Source: SG8-30 sp963695155 (GTDB lineage: Bacteria > Pseudomonadota > Gammaproteobacteria > Steroidobacterales > Steroidobacteraceae). From it: DNA of 64,000 bases. The notes beneath the pieces were generated by a model. That model saw only the letters and a program-made list of their open reading frames with translations, was not told the DNA's origin and did not search any database. Shown one piece after another: positions 50,987 to 59,595 of the stretch. The stretch is from positions 248,001 to 312,000 of the forward strand of contig CAVOGD010000007.1 of assembly GCA_963695155.1 (NCBI GenBank), read 5' to 3'. Both the position numbers and the translations under genes were made by a program. Every line of letters starts with the position of its first letter. Position 1 is the stretch's first letter.

Positions 50987-52303
50987 TCAGCCGGTTCCCG
51001 TGCCCGCCGCCTCCAGCGGTACGGTCGTGCGCCCCGCCTCGGCCGCGTACCGGTCGAGCCAGCTGCGCAACTCGTGCTCGTCCAGCGCCGGCGCAAAAAG
51101 ATAGCCCTGTGCGTGGTCGCAGCCCATCGTGGCCAGCATCGCCAGCGTTGCCCGGTCCTCGACGCCCTCCGCGACGACCTCCAGCTCGAACTGGCGCGCC
51201 AGCCCGATGATCGCCCGCACCAGGCGCTGGTTGGCCTCGTCCTTCAGCATCCGCGTGACGAACGACTTGTCGATCTTGACCTCGTCCGCCGGGACCTTCT
51301 TGAAGTAGCTCAGCGACGAGTACCCGGTGCCGAAGTCGTCAATCGAGATGCGCACGCCCAGGTCGCGCACGCGCTTGAGCCGCGCGGTCGCCTCGTCGAA
51401 GTCCGCAATCAGCGCCCCTTCGGTCAGCTCCAGCGTGAGCAGGCCGCGCGCGACGTTCCACGAGCGGACCGCCGCCTCCACCATCTCGGAGAATTCCCGG
51501 TGGTGCAGCATTCCCGGGGTGATGTTGACGGCCACGCGCAGGCCCTGCAACGCAGCCGACGTCCGCAGCGCATTGCTCACCGCATACCACGTCGTGTCAT
51601 GGATGAGCCCGGATTTCTCCGCCAGCGGAATGAACTCGTCCGGCAGCGCCACGGCCGTGCCGTCCCGCAGCCAGCGCATCAGTGCTTCGGCGCCGGACAC
51701 CCGCCCGTCGCCGATGCGGACCTTCGGCTGGTAATGCACGGCCAGCGCTCCGGTCTCGAGCGCGTCCGCAAATTCGAGGCCGAGCTGCGCCGGCTGCAGC
51801 GCCTGGCCGGCGCAGCCGTCGTCGTAGGCGAGGCTGCGCCGCGAGCGCTTGCGCGCCGCGGCCGCTGCCAGCTGCGCCTTGCGCAACAGTCCGGCCGCCT
51901 CGGTCGCGTCGCCGGGGCAGAGGGCGACGCCGATGCTCAGCCCGGGCTTGACCGTCAGTCCCGACTCGCTCATCACGGCGTCCGCGACGCGCACGAGCTT
52001 GTCGGCCGCCAGCATCGCGTGCCCGCTGTTGTGCACGGCGTCGACGAGCACGCAGCAGGTCGCGTCGCCGAGGCGCCACACGGAGCCCCGCCCGCCCAGC
52101 GCGGCGCCGAGACGCCCGGCGAGGCTGTTGACGAAGGCGTTACTGGCCTGGAAGCCCAGCTGCGCCTGCAGGTCGAGCATGTCCTGCAGGTCGACGAGCA
52201 ACAGCGCCTGCGACCCCGGCGCCCGCCCCAGGCCGTCGGCCAGCGCGCCCAGCACGCGGTCGTAGGTCAGGACGGGCAGCTCGGCCAGTTCGAGGGTGCT
52301 CAT
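50987..52303 (-). CDS. EAL-domain cyclic-di-GMP phosphodiesterase with degenerate GGDEF
   Basis: A 438-residue cytoplasmic protein. The GGDEF-like domain (about 15-165) has lost the active motif (RLGDATCCVLV instead of RLGGDEF), so it cannot make c-di-GMP. The EAL domain (about 185-425) looks active: GAEALMRW, NITPGML, ELTEGALI, ISIDDFGTGYSSLSYFKKVPADEVKIDKSF, VAEGVED and AQGYLFAPALDEHEL. It should hydrolyse c-di-GMP. It is 10 bases after the HD-GYP gene and so co-transcribed with it. Confidence 0.94.
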   Translation of the reverse strand: MSTLELAELPVLTYDRVLGALADGLGRAPGSQALLLVDLQDMLDLQAQLGFQASNAFVNSLAGRLGAALGGRGSVWRLGDATCCVLVDAVHNSGHAMLAADKLVRVADAVMSESGLTVKPGLSIGVALCPGDATEAAGLLRKAQLAAAAARKRSRRSLAYDDGCAGQALQPAQLGLEFADALETGALAVHYQPKVRIGDGRVSGAEALMRWLRDGTAVALPDEFIPLAEKSGLIHDTTWYAVSNALRTSAALQGLRVAVNITPGMLHHREFSEMVEAAVRSWNVARGLLTLELTEGALIADFDEATARLKRVRDLGVRISIDDFGTGYSSLSYFKKVPADEVKIDKSFVTRMLKDEANQRLVRAIIGLARQFELEVVAEGVEDRATLAMLATMGCDHAQGYLFAPALDEHELRSWLDRYAAEAGRTTVPLEAAGTGTG

Positions 52304-52313
52304 CAGCTGCCGC

Positions 52314-53573
52314 TCAGAGGAAGTACTCGGTCGGGTCTATGCCGTAGGCGTTCGGCTCCAGGCCGCGCAGGATCCACAGGCCGGTGCGGCCAGGCGTGTT
52401 GTTGGCCTCGCAGCTGTGCAGGTCGATGATCGTGAATTCCTTGCGCAGCTTCTTCTGCGCGTCGAGGATCATCATCACTTCCGGCCGCAAGCGCCGGAAG
52501 CGGTTCTGCGCGATCACCACGCCCACTTCGCCGGTGTTCAGCTCGACCAGCGTCCCGGTCGGGAACACGCCGACCGCCTGCACGAACAGGTCGACGAAGC
52601 CGGGCTGGAACCACGTGCCGTTGACGCGCTGCAGCTCGCGGATCGCGTCGAAGGTCGAGCGGGCCTTCGCATAGCGGCGCACCGAGGTCATGGCATCGTA
52701 GCAATCCACGATGCCGGCGACGCGGCCGACCAGCGGGATGGAGTCGCCCGCGAGCTGTTCCGGGTATCCCGAGCCGTCGAAGCGCTCGTGGTGCGCCGAG
52801 ATCATGGCCAGCACGCGCGCATCGACGCCATCGGTCTCGTTCGCCAGCTGCACGCCCGCCTCGACGTGTCCGCGCAGCAGCGTCCATTCCTGTTCCGTCA
52901 GCTCGCGGTTGGCGTTCAGCAGTTCGTTGGGGATCTGCGTCTTGCCGATGTCGAGCAGCATCGCCCCGGTGCCCACCGACTTCAGCGTCTCCTTGTCGAG
53001 CCCCAGGTGGCGCCCGAACGCCAGCGCCCAGACGGAGGCGGCGATCGAATGATGGTAGAGGTAGTCGTCCTTGCTCTTCATGCGCACGAGCCAGCTCATC
53101 GCATCGCGGTTGCGGAACACGCTGTCGACCATCCAGTCGACCACGTGGTCCAGCTGCAGCAGGTCGAGATCGCGGCCGGCGCTCAGCTTCTGGTACACGT
53201 CGGACACCGTCTTCTTGGCCTCGACGTAGGCTCCCTTGACGTTGCCCAGCTCGGTGCGCAGCGGAATCGGATCCTTGACCACGGCGGGCGTGAGGCCCGT
53301 CTCGAGGGCCTTGGCGACCTCCTCCAGCGGGTCGGACGGGGCGGGGCCGATTCTCGTCCTGCTGGTGGCCGGCCTGGGCGCGTCCTGCTCCTCCACCGAG
53401 ACCTCGACGTACACCTTGCGGCACAGGCGTCGCAGCTCGGCCAGGTCTTCGTCGCTCTCGACCGTGAACCCCTGGAACAGGAACGGCGTCTCGATCCACG
53501 GGCGATCGAGCTTCGCGACGTAGGTTCCGACGCTCAGTTCCTCAACGGGCAGCTCGATGATTTTTGTCGACAT
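52314..53573 (-). CDS. HD-GYP-domain protein with DUF3391, degenerate HD motif
   Basis: A 419-residue cytoplasmic protein. Residues 1-100 match DUF3391 (IIELPVEELSVGTYVAKLDRPWIETPFLFQGFTVESDEDLAELRRLCRKVYVEV); residues 170-370 are the HD-GYP domain with YHHSIAASVWALAFGRHLGL, the GYP segment SAHHERFDGSGYP and DCYDAMTSVRRYAKARS. Where active proteins read HDIGK this one reads LDIGK (MLLDIGKTQIP), so one metal-binding His is missing and activity is doubtful. I use the ATG at 53573. Confidence 0.92.
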   Translation of the reverse strand: MSTKIIELPVEELSVGTYVAKLDRPWIETPFLFQGFTVESDEDLAELRRLCRKVYVEVSVEEQDAPRPATSRTRIGPAPSDPLEEVAKALETGLTPAVVKDPIPLRTELGNVKGAYVEAKKTVSDVYQKLSAGRDLDLLQLDHVVDWMVDSVFRNRDAMSWLVRMKSKDDYLYHHSIAASVWALAFGRHLGLDKETLKSVGTGAMLLDIGKTQIPNELLNANRELTEQEWTLLRGHVEAGVQLANETDGVDARVLAMISAHHERFDGSGYPEQLAGDSIPLVGRVAGIVDCYDAMTSVRRYAKARSTFDAIRELQRVNGTWFQPGFVDLFVQAVGVFPTGTLVELNTGEVGVVIAQNRFRRLRPEVMMILDAQKKLRKEFTIIDLHSCEANNTPGRTGLWILRGLEPNAYGIDPTEYFL

Positions 53574-53791
53574 TCCTGGTGCCAGCACCGAACGGGATGA
53601 CCCGGTCACTGTAACGGATGATGGGGCGACATATTCTGTAGCGCTTCGCAGAGTTGCCAAGCCGCGACAACCCGTTTTGTGATCCAGTTCTCGCGGCGCC
53701 CGAAACCGCGGGAGCCGGCAGCGGCGCTTCTTGGACCTGCACGACTGGACTATCCTGCGGCCGTCGGCCGCGGCCGCAAGACGAGAATCGC

Positions 53792-55021
53792 ATGCAGAAC
53801 CTCGACCTGGATTTCATTCGCGCGCAGTTTCCCGCGTTCGGCGAACCCTCCCTCGCCGGGTTCGCGCACTTCGAGAACGCCGGCGGCTCGTATGCCTGTC
53901 GGCAGACGATCGACCGGCTCGATCGCTTCTATCGCCAGACCAAGGTCCAGCCGTACTACCCGTTCCCGCCCTCCAGGCTGGCCGGCGAGCAGATGGACGC
54001 GGCGAAGGAGCGCCTGGCCGCCTGGTTGAACGTCGCTGCGGACGAACTGCACTTCGGGCCGTCCACGTCGCAGAACACTTACGTGCTCGCGCAGGCGCTG
54101 CGCCAGGCGCTCGGGCCCGGCGACGAAGTGATCGTCACCAACCAGGATCATGAAGCCAACATCGGCGTCTGGCGACGCCTCGCGGAAGACGGCATCGTCG
54201 TGCGCGAGTGGCAGGTCGAACCCGACTCCGCCGAGCTGCAGCCCCGCGACCTCGAGGCGCTGCTGGGCCCGCGCACGCGGGCCGTCGCCTTCACCCATTG
54301 CTCGAACGTGGTCGGCAGCATCAATCCGGTGCGCGAACTCACCGATGCCATACACCGGGCGGGGGCCTGGGCCATCGTCGACGGCGTGTCCTTCTGCCCG
54401 CATGGCCTGCCGGACGTCGGCGCGCTGGGCGCGGACGTCTATGTCTTTTCGCTGTACAAGGTGTACGGCCCGCACCTCGGCGTGATGTTCATGCGGCGCG
54501 ACCTCAATGCCGAGCTGCCCTGCCAGGGGCATTTCTTCAACGCCGGCAGGGCGGCGGCCCGGTTCACGCCGGCCGGCCCCGACCATGCGCAGATCGCCGC
54601 GGTGAATGGACTCGTGGACTACCTGGAGGCCGTCGCGGACCGGCACGGTCTGGGCGGCGCGCCGCTTCCGGCCCGCGCTGCGGCGGTCGCGAGCCTGTTT
54701 CGCCGACACGAGACCGCCTTGCTGCAGCCGCTGCTGGACCTGCTGGCCAGTCATCCCAGGGTGCGCATGATCGGCAAGGACCGCGCAGCCGAGCGTGCGC
54801 CCACCGTGGCCTTCACGGTGGACGGCCAGCGCCCGGCCGAACTGGCCAGCCGCCTGGCCGGGTCCGGGCTGGGCGTCGGCGCCGGCCACTTCTACGCCTA
54901 CCGCCTCGTCCAGGCACTCGGCCTCGACACCAGCGACGGCGTGCTGCGCGCGTCGTTCGTGCACTACACATCACAGGACGAGGTCAATCGCCTGGCCGAG
55001 GCCCTCGATGCGGTGCGGTAG
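53792..55021 (+). CDS. Class V aminotransferase, cysteine-desulfurase-like
   Basis: A 409-residue PLP enzyme of the Csd/SufS-like group: FAHFENAGGSYACRQTIDRL, FGPSTSQNTYVLAQAL, VTNQDHEANIGVWRRLAE, AFTHCSNVVGSINPV, IVDGVSFCPHGLPDVGALGADVYVFS, and the PLP-binding Lys in LYKVYGPHLGVMF. The usual catalytic Cys loop of desulfurases is not evident, so the substrate is uncertain. The ATG at 53792 is chosen. The 218 bases between it and the divergent HD-GYP gene hold no other gene. Confidence 0.9.
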   Translation: MQNLDLDFIRAQFPAFGEPSLAGFAHFENAGGSYACRQTIDRLDRFYRQTKVQPYYPFPPSRLAGEQMDAAKERLAAWLNVAADELHFGPSTSQNTYVLAQALRQALGPGDEVIVTNQDHEANIGVWRRLAEDGIVVREWQVEPDSAELQPRDLEALLGPRTRAVAFTHCSNVVGSINPVRELTDAIHRAGAWAIVDGVSFCPHGLPDVGALGADVYVFSLYKVYGPHLGVMFMRRDLNAELPCQGHFFNAGRAAARFTPAGPDHAQIAAVNGLVDYLEAVADRHGLGGAPLPARAAAVASLFRRHETALLQPLLDLLASHPRVRMIGKDRAAERAPTVAFTVDGQRPAELASRLAGSGLGVGAGHFYAYRLVQALGLDTSDGVLRASFVHYTSQDEVNRLAEALDAVR

Positions 55022-55065
55022 GCGCCAGCCCGCAGGCTGACGGGCGTGCCGTGGCCGGCAGGCGC

Positions 55066-56595
55066 TCAGTCCGGCAGCTGGAAGCCGCGCTCGCGGAACA
55101 GGCGCAGGCAGGCATCGGCCACGACAGGATCGTACGAAGACCCGCGGCCGCGCTCGATTTCGGCCAGCGCCTGGTCCATGCCCAGCCCGGCGCGGTACGG
55201 CCGGTGCGACGACATGGCCTCGACCACGTCGGCGACCGCCAGGATGCGCGCCTCGAGCAGGATCTCCTCGCCTTTGAGGCCCCGCGGGTAGCCGCTGCCG
55301 TCCACGCGCTCGTGATGCTGCCGCGCAACCTCGGCCACCGGCCAGGGGAATGCGACGTTCTTCAGCACATCGAAGCTCGCCTGGGCGTGGCCCTTGACCA
55401 GTTCGAACTCGATCGGGCTGAGCTTGCCGGGCTTGGACAGCACCTGTGCCGGGACGATGATCTTGCCGATGTCGTGCAGGAAGCCCGCCACCTGCAGGCA
55501 CTTGGTGCGCTGCTCGTCGAACCCGAGCTCGCTGCCGATCGCCATGGCGATCGTCGCGACGCGCCGTTCGTGACCGGTCGTGTACGAGTCGCGCATCTCG
55601 CTCAGGACCATGGCCATTTCCACCGTTCCCATGAACGTGGTTTCCAGCTGATAGACGTAACGCCGCAGTTCCGACTCGCGGGCGCGGACTTCGGCGGTGC
55701 GTCGCGCGACCAGCTCTTCCAGCCGGTCCGACTGCAGCCGCGACTCGACCATCAGTTTCGCCAGGAAGGCAAGCAGCAGGCTGAACAGCAGGCCGGCCAC
55801 AGCCTTGAGCGACAGCGTCACCGGATCGCGCCAGCCGCCGACCGGCGCGACCGCCAGCGTCCAGGTCACGTTCGGCAGGTTCACAACGTGCGTCACCGGC
55901 TCGTTCAGCGCTGCGGCTGAGTACGCCGCGATGGTCTGCCTGGATGCGTCAATCGGGCTTGCGCGCCAGAGTTCATAGGCATAATCATCCTCGGCCATCC
56001 GGTTCATGTCGGCGGCACGCAGCACCTCGGAAACCGGGATGACGACCAGGGTCAACCCCCAGAACTCGCGCCTGCCCTGCGGATCGCTCAGGAACACCGG
56101 CATGCGCCCGACCAGGCCCACGCCGCCCTGCACGAGGTCGACGGGCCCGGCCAGCGTCAGCTTGCCGGAATCGCGGGCGAGCGCACTTTCGGCTCTTTGT
56201 GCCGGATGCCGCAGCAGGTCCAGGCCGAGGGCCCTCTCGTTGCCCGCCACGGGCGCAACGTGCGAAATGACACCACCCGGCGCCAGCGCCAGTTCCGACA
56301 CGCCCGGGTAGAACGGCAGCATCTCCGCGGCAATCGCGTCGAAACCCGGAACGCTGCCCTGTCCCAGCCGCACCAGGGCGGCCAGTTCGTTGGTAGCGGC
56401 CAGCGTCCGCTGGAGGTGGCGCTCGATCGAGCGCGCGCGGTCAATCGCCGTGTTGGCGGCCACCGCGCGCACATCGCGCAGGCGGACGTTTTCGTCGCGC
56501 CAGATGAGGTTGGCGGCAACGGCGGCCGTCACGACGCCGACGATGACGGCAACGAGTACTGGATTACGCAGGTGGTGTGCAAGCATCACGGGCAT
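55066..56595 (-). CDS. Membrane HD-GYP cyclic-di-GMP phosphodiesterase with CHASE-like sensor
   Basis: A 509-residue protein with a membrane helix at about 12-31, a periplasmic sensor of about 230 residues similar to CHASE domains (RARSIERHLQRTLAATNELAALVR at its start), a second helix at about 268-290, a coiled coil (ESRLQSDRLEELVARRTAEVRAR) and an HD-GYP domain (about 320-505). Here the catalytic motifs are intact: HERRVA, FLHDIGKIIVPAQVL, VKGHAQASFDVL, QHHERVDGSGYP and DVVEAMSSHRPYR. It should degrade c-di-GMP in response to a periplasmic signal. Confidence 0.94.
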   Translation of the reverse strand: MPVMLAHHLRNPVLVAVIVGVVTAAVAANLIWRDENVRLRDVRAVAANTAIDRARSIERHLQRTLAATNELAALVRLGQGSVPGFDAIAAEMLPFYPGVSELALAPGGVISHVAPVAGNERALGLDLLRHPAQRAESALARDSGKLTLAGPVDLVQGGVGLVGRMPVFLSDPQGRREFWGLTLVVIPVSEVLRAADMNRMAEDDYAYELWRASPIDASRQTIAAYSAAALNEPVTHVVNLPNVTWTLAVAPVGGWRDPVTLSLKAVAGLLFSLLLAFLAKLMVESRLQSDRLEELVARRTAEVRARESELRRYVYQLETTFMGTVEMAMVLSEMRDSYTTGHERRVATIAMAIGSELGFDEQRTKCLQVAGFLHDIGKIIVPAQVLSKPGKLSPIEFELVKGHAQASFDVLKNVAFPWPVAEVARQHHERVDGSGYPRGLKGEEILLEARILAVADVVEAMSSHRPYRAGLGMDQALAEIERGRGSSYDPVVADACLRLFRERGFQLPD

Positions 56596-56702
56596 CGTTC
56601 GTCCTGATCGGGCACCGCCAAACCGGCGAGGGTCACGGCACGCCGAAGCCGCTCATCCTGCGCTAGAGTAACCGACATCATCGCACGTGGAGCTTTGACA
56701 GA

Positions 56703-57383
56703 ATGTCCGACCCCGTCACACGAAAGGGCCCGGGGCCGCGCGGCCAGCCCGGCTCGTTCACACGCGTACGGCGCCTGCCGGACCGCGGGACTTACGACCT
56801 GGCGGCGATCTTCGCGATCTTCGACGCCGCGACCCATTGCCATGTGGCGCACGTGGTGGACGGCCGCCCGGTCGCCACGCCGACGCTGCACTGGCGGCAC
56901 GGCGACCGCCTGTACTGGCATGGCAGCACCGCCAGCAGGATGATCAAGGCGAACCGGGCGGGCGGGGCGGTCTGCGTGACGGCCACGCTGATCGACGGCT
57001 TCGTGCTGGCCCGGTGCGGCTTCAATCACTCGGTCAACTATCGCTCCGCGATGTGTTTCGGCGTGGCCGAGGCGGTCACCGACCCGGCGGCCAAGCTGGC
57101 GGCGCTGGAGCAGTTGACGGACCATTGGTTCCCGGGGCGGTGGCCGACGCTGCGGCCGCCGACGCGCAAGGAACTGGCGGCCACCTGCGTGATGTCGCTG
57201 CCGGTCAGCGAGGCTTCCGCGAAGATCCGCGACGGCGGCCCGCACGACGCCGCGTCCGATCTGTCGTGGCCCGTCTGGGCGGGCGTGATCCCGCTCGAGG
57301 TCCGGGCAGGGACGCCGATCGCGGCGCAGGACCTCAAGGGCAAGGTGAAGCCGCCCGCCATCGCGCGCCTGGCGCCGGGCTGA
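56703..57383 (+). CDS. Pyridoxamine 5'-phosphate oxidase-family FMN-binding protein
   Basis: A 226-residue split-barrel flavoprotein: RRLPDRGTYDLAAIFAIFDAATHCHVAHVVDGRPVATPTLHWRHGDRLYWHGSTASRM at the N-terminus and the VCVTATLIDGFVLARCGFNHSVNYRSAMCFG strands that bind FMN. It resembles NimA-like nitroreductases and related proteins of unknown substrate. GGAG lies about 9 bases before the ATG. Confidence 0.92.
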   Translation: MSDPVTRKGPGPRGQPGSFTRVRRLPDRGTYDLAAIFAIFDAATHCHVAHVVDGRPVATPTLHWRHGDRLYWHGSTASRMIKANRAGGAVCVTATLIDGFVLARCGFNHSVNYRSAMCFGVAEAVTDPAAKLAALEQLTDHWFPGRWPTLRPPTRKELAATCVMSLPVSEASAKIRDGGPHDAASDLSWPVWAGVIPLEVRAGTPIAAQDLKGKVKPPAIARLAPG

Positions 57384-57413
57384 CGCCCACGATCCTGTCC
57401 CAGGCCGTGTTGC

Positions 57414-57431
57414 CCGGTGAACCGTCACCGG
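57414..57431 (+). terminator. Short hairpin after the FMN-binding protein gene
   Basis: CCGGTGA, loop ACCG, TCACCGG: a perfect 7-bp stem 31 bases after the stop codon. No T tract follows, so termination is uncertain. Confidence 0.3.
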
Positions 57432-57772
57432 CAATGCGGATGATCGCGAGGTCTGTCGATCCCGGGTCGTGGAAGATACTTGCGCTTGGCGGCGAACCGT
57501 AGGCTCGCGTTGAAGGACCTGGATGACGGAATGACCCGGCCCCGTTGCCACCAGGACGGCGCGTAGCGGCCATGCGCTGGAGTCCCAGCGGCTGGTGGGA
57601 TCCGGGTCGAGTCCCTGCGTACCGGGCTCCAGTGGAGTTCAACAAGCGATCGGCAACGGCCAGCCTTGCCGCACCCGCTGTCCAGTCGCGAGTGATACGC
57701 AGAGCGCAGGCAGGTCAGCAATAGCCCTTATGTCGTCCGCGTCGCCTCCGGACTAGTCTCGCTGCGGCTGAA

Positions 57773-57786
57773 TTGGGCCTGATCAA
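57773..57786 (+). promoter_or_regulatory. FNR/FixK-like box
   Basis: TTGGGCCTGATCAA matches the TTGAT-N4-ATCAA consensus at eight of ten positions, with a perfect right half. It lies 112 bases before the ATG at 57885. Confidence 0.35.
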
Positions 57787-57815
57787 AGTCATCCCGGAGG
57801 TCAGGCACAACTCGC

Positions 57816-57830
57816 TGGTCCGGCGATTGC
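57816..57830 (+). promoter_or_regulatory. Sigma-54-like (-24/-12) promoter
   Basis: TGGTCCGGCGATTGC has the required GG and GC pairs 10 bases apart and matches TGGCAC-N5-TTGC at all but two positions. It would start transcription about 43 bases before the ATG at 57885. No sigma-54 activator with an AAA+ domain is in the window. Confidence 0.45.
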
Positions 57831-57884
57831 CGCACGCACGATTCCGTAGCGTGCGGAAAGGAAGCGCGGACAAGGACACTCCCA

Positions 57885-59039
57885 ATGGTGATTCTGATTG
57901 TACTGGTCACGATTGCGGTCTTCATTGTCGTGGACCTGTTGCTGCGCGTCACCCTGCGACGGATGCAAGAGGGCAGAGCCCGCCGCGAGCGCGAGGAGGC
58001 CCTGGCGGTCGGACTGCGGCTGGACTTCGCCGACGAGGCCATCAGCCTCAAGCGGGTCGAGGTCAGGAATCCGCGAGCCCGCATTCTGGCCGTGGACGAC
58101 GAGGCCATTGTCCTCGACAGCATCCGCAGGATCCTCGTCGTAGCAGGGTATTCGGTGGACACGGTTGAGACCGGCCCCGAGGCGCTGGGGCTGGTCCGCA
58201 AGAACGAATACGACTTCGTCTTCACCGATTTCAAGATGCCGGACATGGACGGCGTGGAGGTGACCAAGGCGGTCAAGCACCTGCGCCCGGATGTGGACGT
58301 CATCATGGTCACCGGCTACGCCAGCGTCGAGTCCGCGGTGGAAACGATGAAGCACGGCGCGATGGACTACATCCAGAAGCCCTTCACCGAGGATGAGCTG
58401 ACCGATCTGGTCAACAGGCTCGCCATCCGCCGCCAGGCGCGCCTGGAAAAGGAAACCGCGCCGTCCATCCATCTCGTCACTCCATCGGTGGGCGAGTCCA
58501 AGTCCCGGCACGAGATCAACGTGCCCGCCGGTGTCTTCGTATCCAGTTCCCACAGCTGGGTCGGGATTCACATGAACGGCCTCGTGCGCGTGGGTATCGA
58601 TGACTTCACGCAGAAGACCATCGGGCGGATTGACGCGGTCGAACTGCCCGAGCAGGGCAGCACGGTCCGCCGCGGGGAACCGCTGTTCACGCTCCGGCAC
58701 GGGGATCGCAGGCTGGCCGTGCCGTCGCCGTTGAGCGCCCGGATCACAGGCCTGAACGCAGCGCTTCTCGACCGGCCGGAACTGATCAAGCTCAAGCCCT
58801 ACGAGCTGGGCTGGGTCTGCACGATGGAGCCAACCGATCTGACCGGCGACCTTCGCGAACTCAGGATCGGCGCCGACGCGGTGTCATGGTATCGCGACGA
58901 AATAGACCGTTACACGGAGATGATCCGTAAGGCGCTGCGGGCACGCGAGGCCGGCGGGAAGAGCGTCGACGACGGGAACAGCGAAGGATTGGACGACGCG
59001 ACCTGGGAGGTTTTCGAACAGGCGTTCATCCAGCGCTAG
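57885..59039 (+). CDS. Membrane-anchored response regulator with GcvH-like domain, plus-strand copy
   Basis: A 384-residue protein: membrane helix (residues 2-22), basic/amphipathic linker (23-62), receiver domain (66-185) with acidic pocket Asp71-Asp72, phospho-acceptor Asp115 (FVFTDFKMP) and Lys165 (QKPF), then a glycine-cleavage-H-like domain (about 208-330: SHSWVGIHMNGLVRVGIDDFTQKTIGRI..VELPEQGSTVRRGEPLF). At the lipoyl-lysine position it has Asp274 (RHGDRRLAV), so it cannot be lipoylated. There is no DNA-binding domain. It is colinear without gaps with the minus-strand copy at 61801-62961 through at least residue 290. AAGGAC lies 7 bases before the ATG. It heads the cytochrome/NrfD operon, so its output is probably that complex. 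Confidence 0.92.
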   Translation: MVILIVLVTIAVFIVVDLLLRVTLRRMQEGRARREREEALAVGLRLDFADEAISLKRVEVRNPRARILAVDDEAIVLDSIRRILVVAGYSVDTVETGPEALGLVRKNEYDFVFTDFKMPDMDGVEVTKAVKHLRPDVDVIMVTGYASVESAVETMKHGAMDYIQKPFTEDELTDLVNRLAIRRQARLEKETAPSIHLVTPSVGESKSRHEINVPAGVFVSSSHSWVGIHMNGLVRVGIDDFTQKTIGRIDAVELPEQGSTVRRGEPLFTLRHGDRRLAVPSPLSARITGLNAALLDRPELIKLKPYELGWVCTMEPTDLTGDLRELRIGADAVSWYRDEIDRYTEMIRKALRAREAGGKSVDDGNSEGLDDATWEVFEQAFIQR

Positions 59040-59084
59040 CGTGCACCGCTAGCGTACCGCCTAGAGGGTGCGAACCGAGGTGCT

Positions 59085-59594
59085 ATGAACAGGCGAGTTG
59101 CTTGCCTTGCCATCCTGCTGGCGCTCGCGCTGCCGCTGGCGTTTTACCTGGCATCGCCATCGGCGAGCCCGGCGGCTCCGTCGACGCAGAGCGCGGTCGA
59201 CTCTACCAGTCCCGGCGCCGCATCCGCGGCTGCAGCCAGAGAAGACCCCGCGATCAGCCCGGCTGTATTCCCGCACGGCAGACACGCCCGCAAGTTCGCG
59301 ATCGACTGCGCCAGATGTCATCACGAGATCAATGCGGCGCCACTCTCAATGCCGCACGAGAACTACTTCGACGATTTCTGGATCGATTGCAAGATCTGTC
59401 ACCGCGGCCCCGGCACCGAGGCTCTCGAACCGCAGGCTTGCTCGACGTGTCACCACTCGCCGAACGGCAACATCGCGGACGAGTCGCTGAGCTCCAAGGT
59501 CGTCATCCACAAGAACTGCTGGTCGTGCCACGACCTGGGCACCGGTGCGAAGGCGAGCTCCGCCTGCAAGACCTGTCACGTGACAAGGAACTGA
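59085..59594 (+). CDS. Pentahaem class III-type cytochrome c
   Basis: A 169-residue exported cytochrome. A hydrophobic segment at residues 5-23 is an uncleaved anchor or signal peptide; a low-complexity Ser/Ala linker follows. Five CxxCH haem sites are present: CARCH, CKICH, CSTCH, CWSCH and CKTCH, with extra histidines (FPHGRH, MPHENYF, HHE, HHS) for bis-His ligation as in cytochrome c3/c7. It carries electrons on the periplasmic side for the ferredoxin/NrfD complex encoded next. The spacing to the next start is 1 base. Confidence 0.93.
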   Translation: MNRRVACLAILLALALPLAFYLASPSASPAAPSTQSAVDSTSPGAASAAAAREDPAISPAVFPHGRHARKFAIDCARCHHEINAAPLSMPHENYFDDFWIDCKICHRGPGTEALEPQACSTCHHSPNGNIADESLSSKVVIHKNCWSCHDLGTGAKASSACKTCHVTRN

Positions 59595-59595
59595 C

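Larger units (their letters stand above)
57384..57884. other. 500-base intergenic region upstream of the redox/signalling operon
   Basis: No protein-like frame and no RNA gene that I can recognise. It holds a perfect 7-bp hairpin (57414-57431), an FNR/CRP-type half-perfect palindrome (57773-57786) and a sigma-54-like element (57816-57830), all in the right direction to serve the operon that starts at 57885. Base composition is somewhat lower in GC than the flanking genes. Confidence 0.6.

Noticed and set aside
57604..57615. A tRNA T-arm-like stretch (GGGTCGAGTCCC)
   Set aside because: No acceptor, D or anticodon stems pair around it at tRNA spacing.
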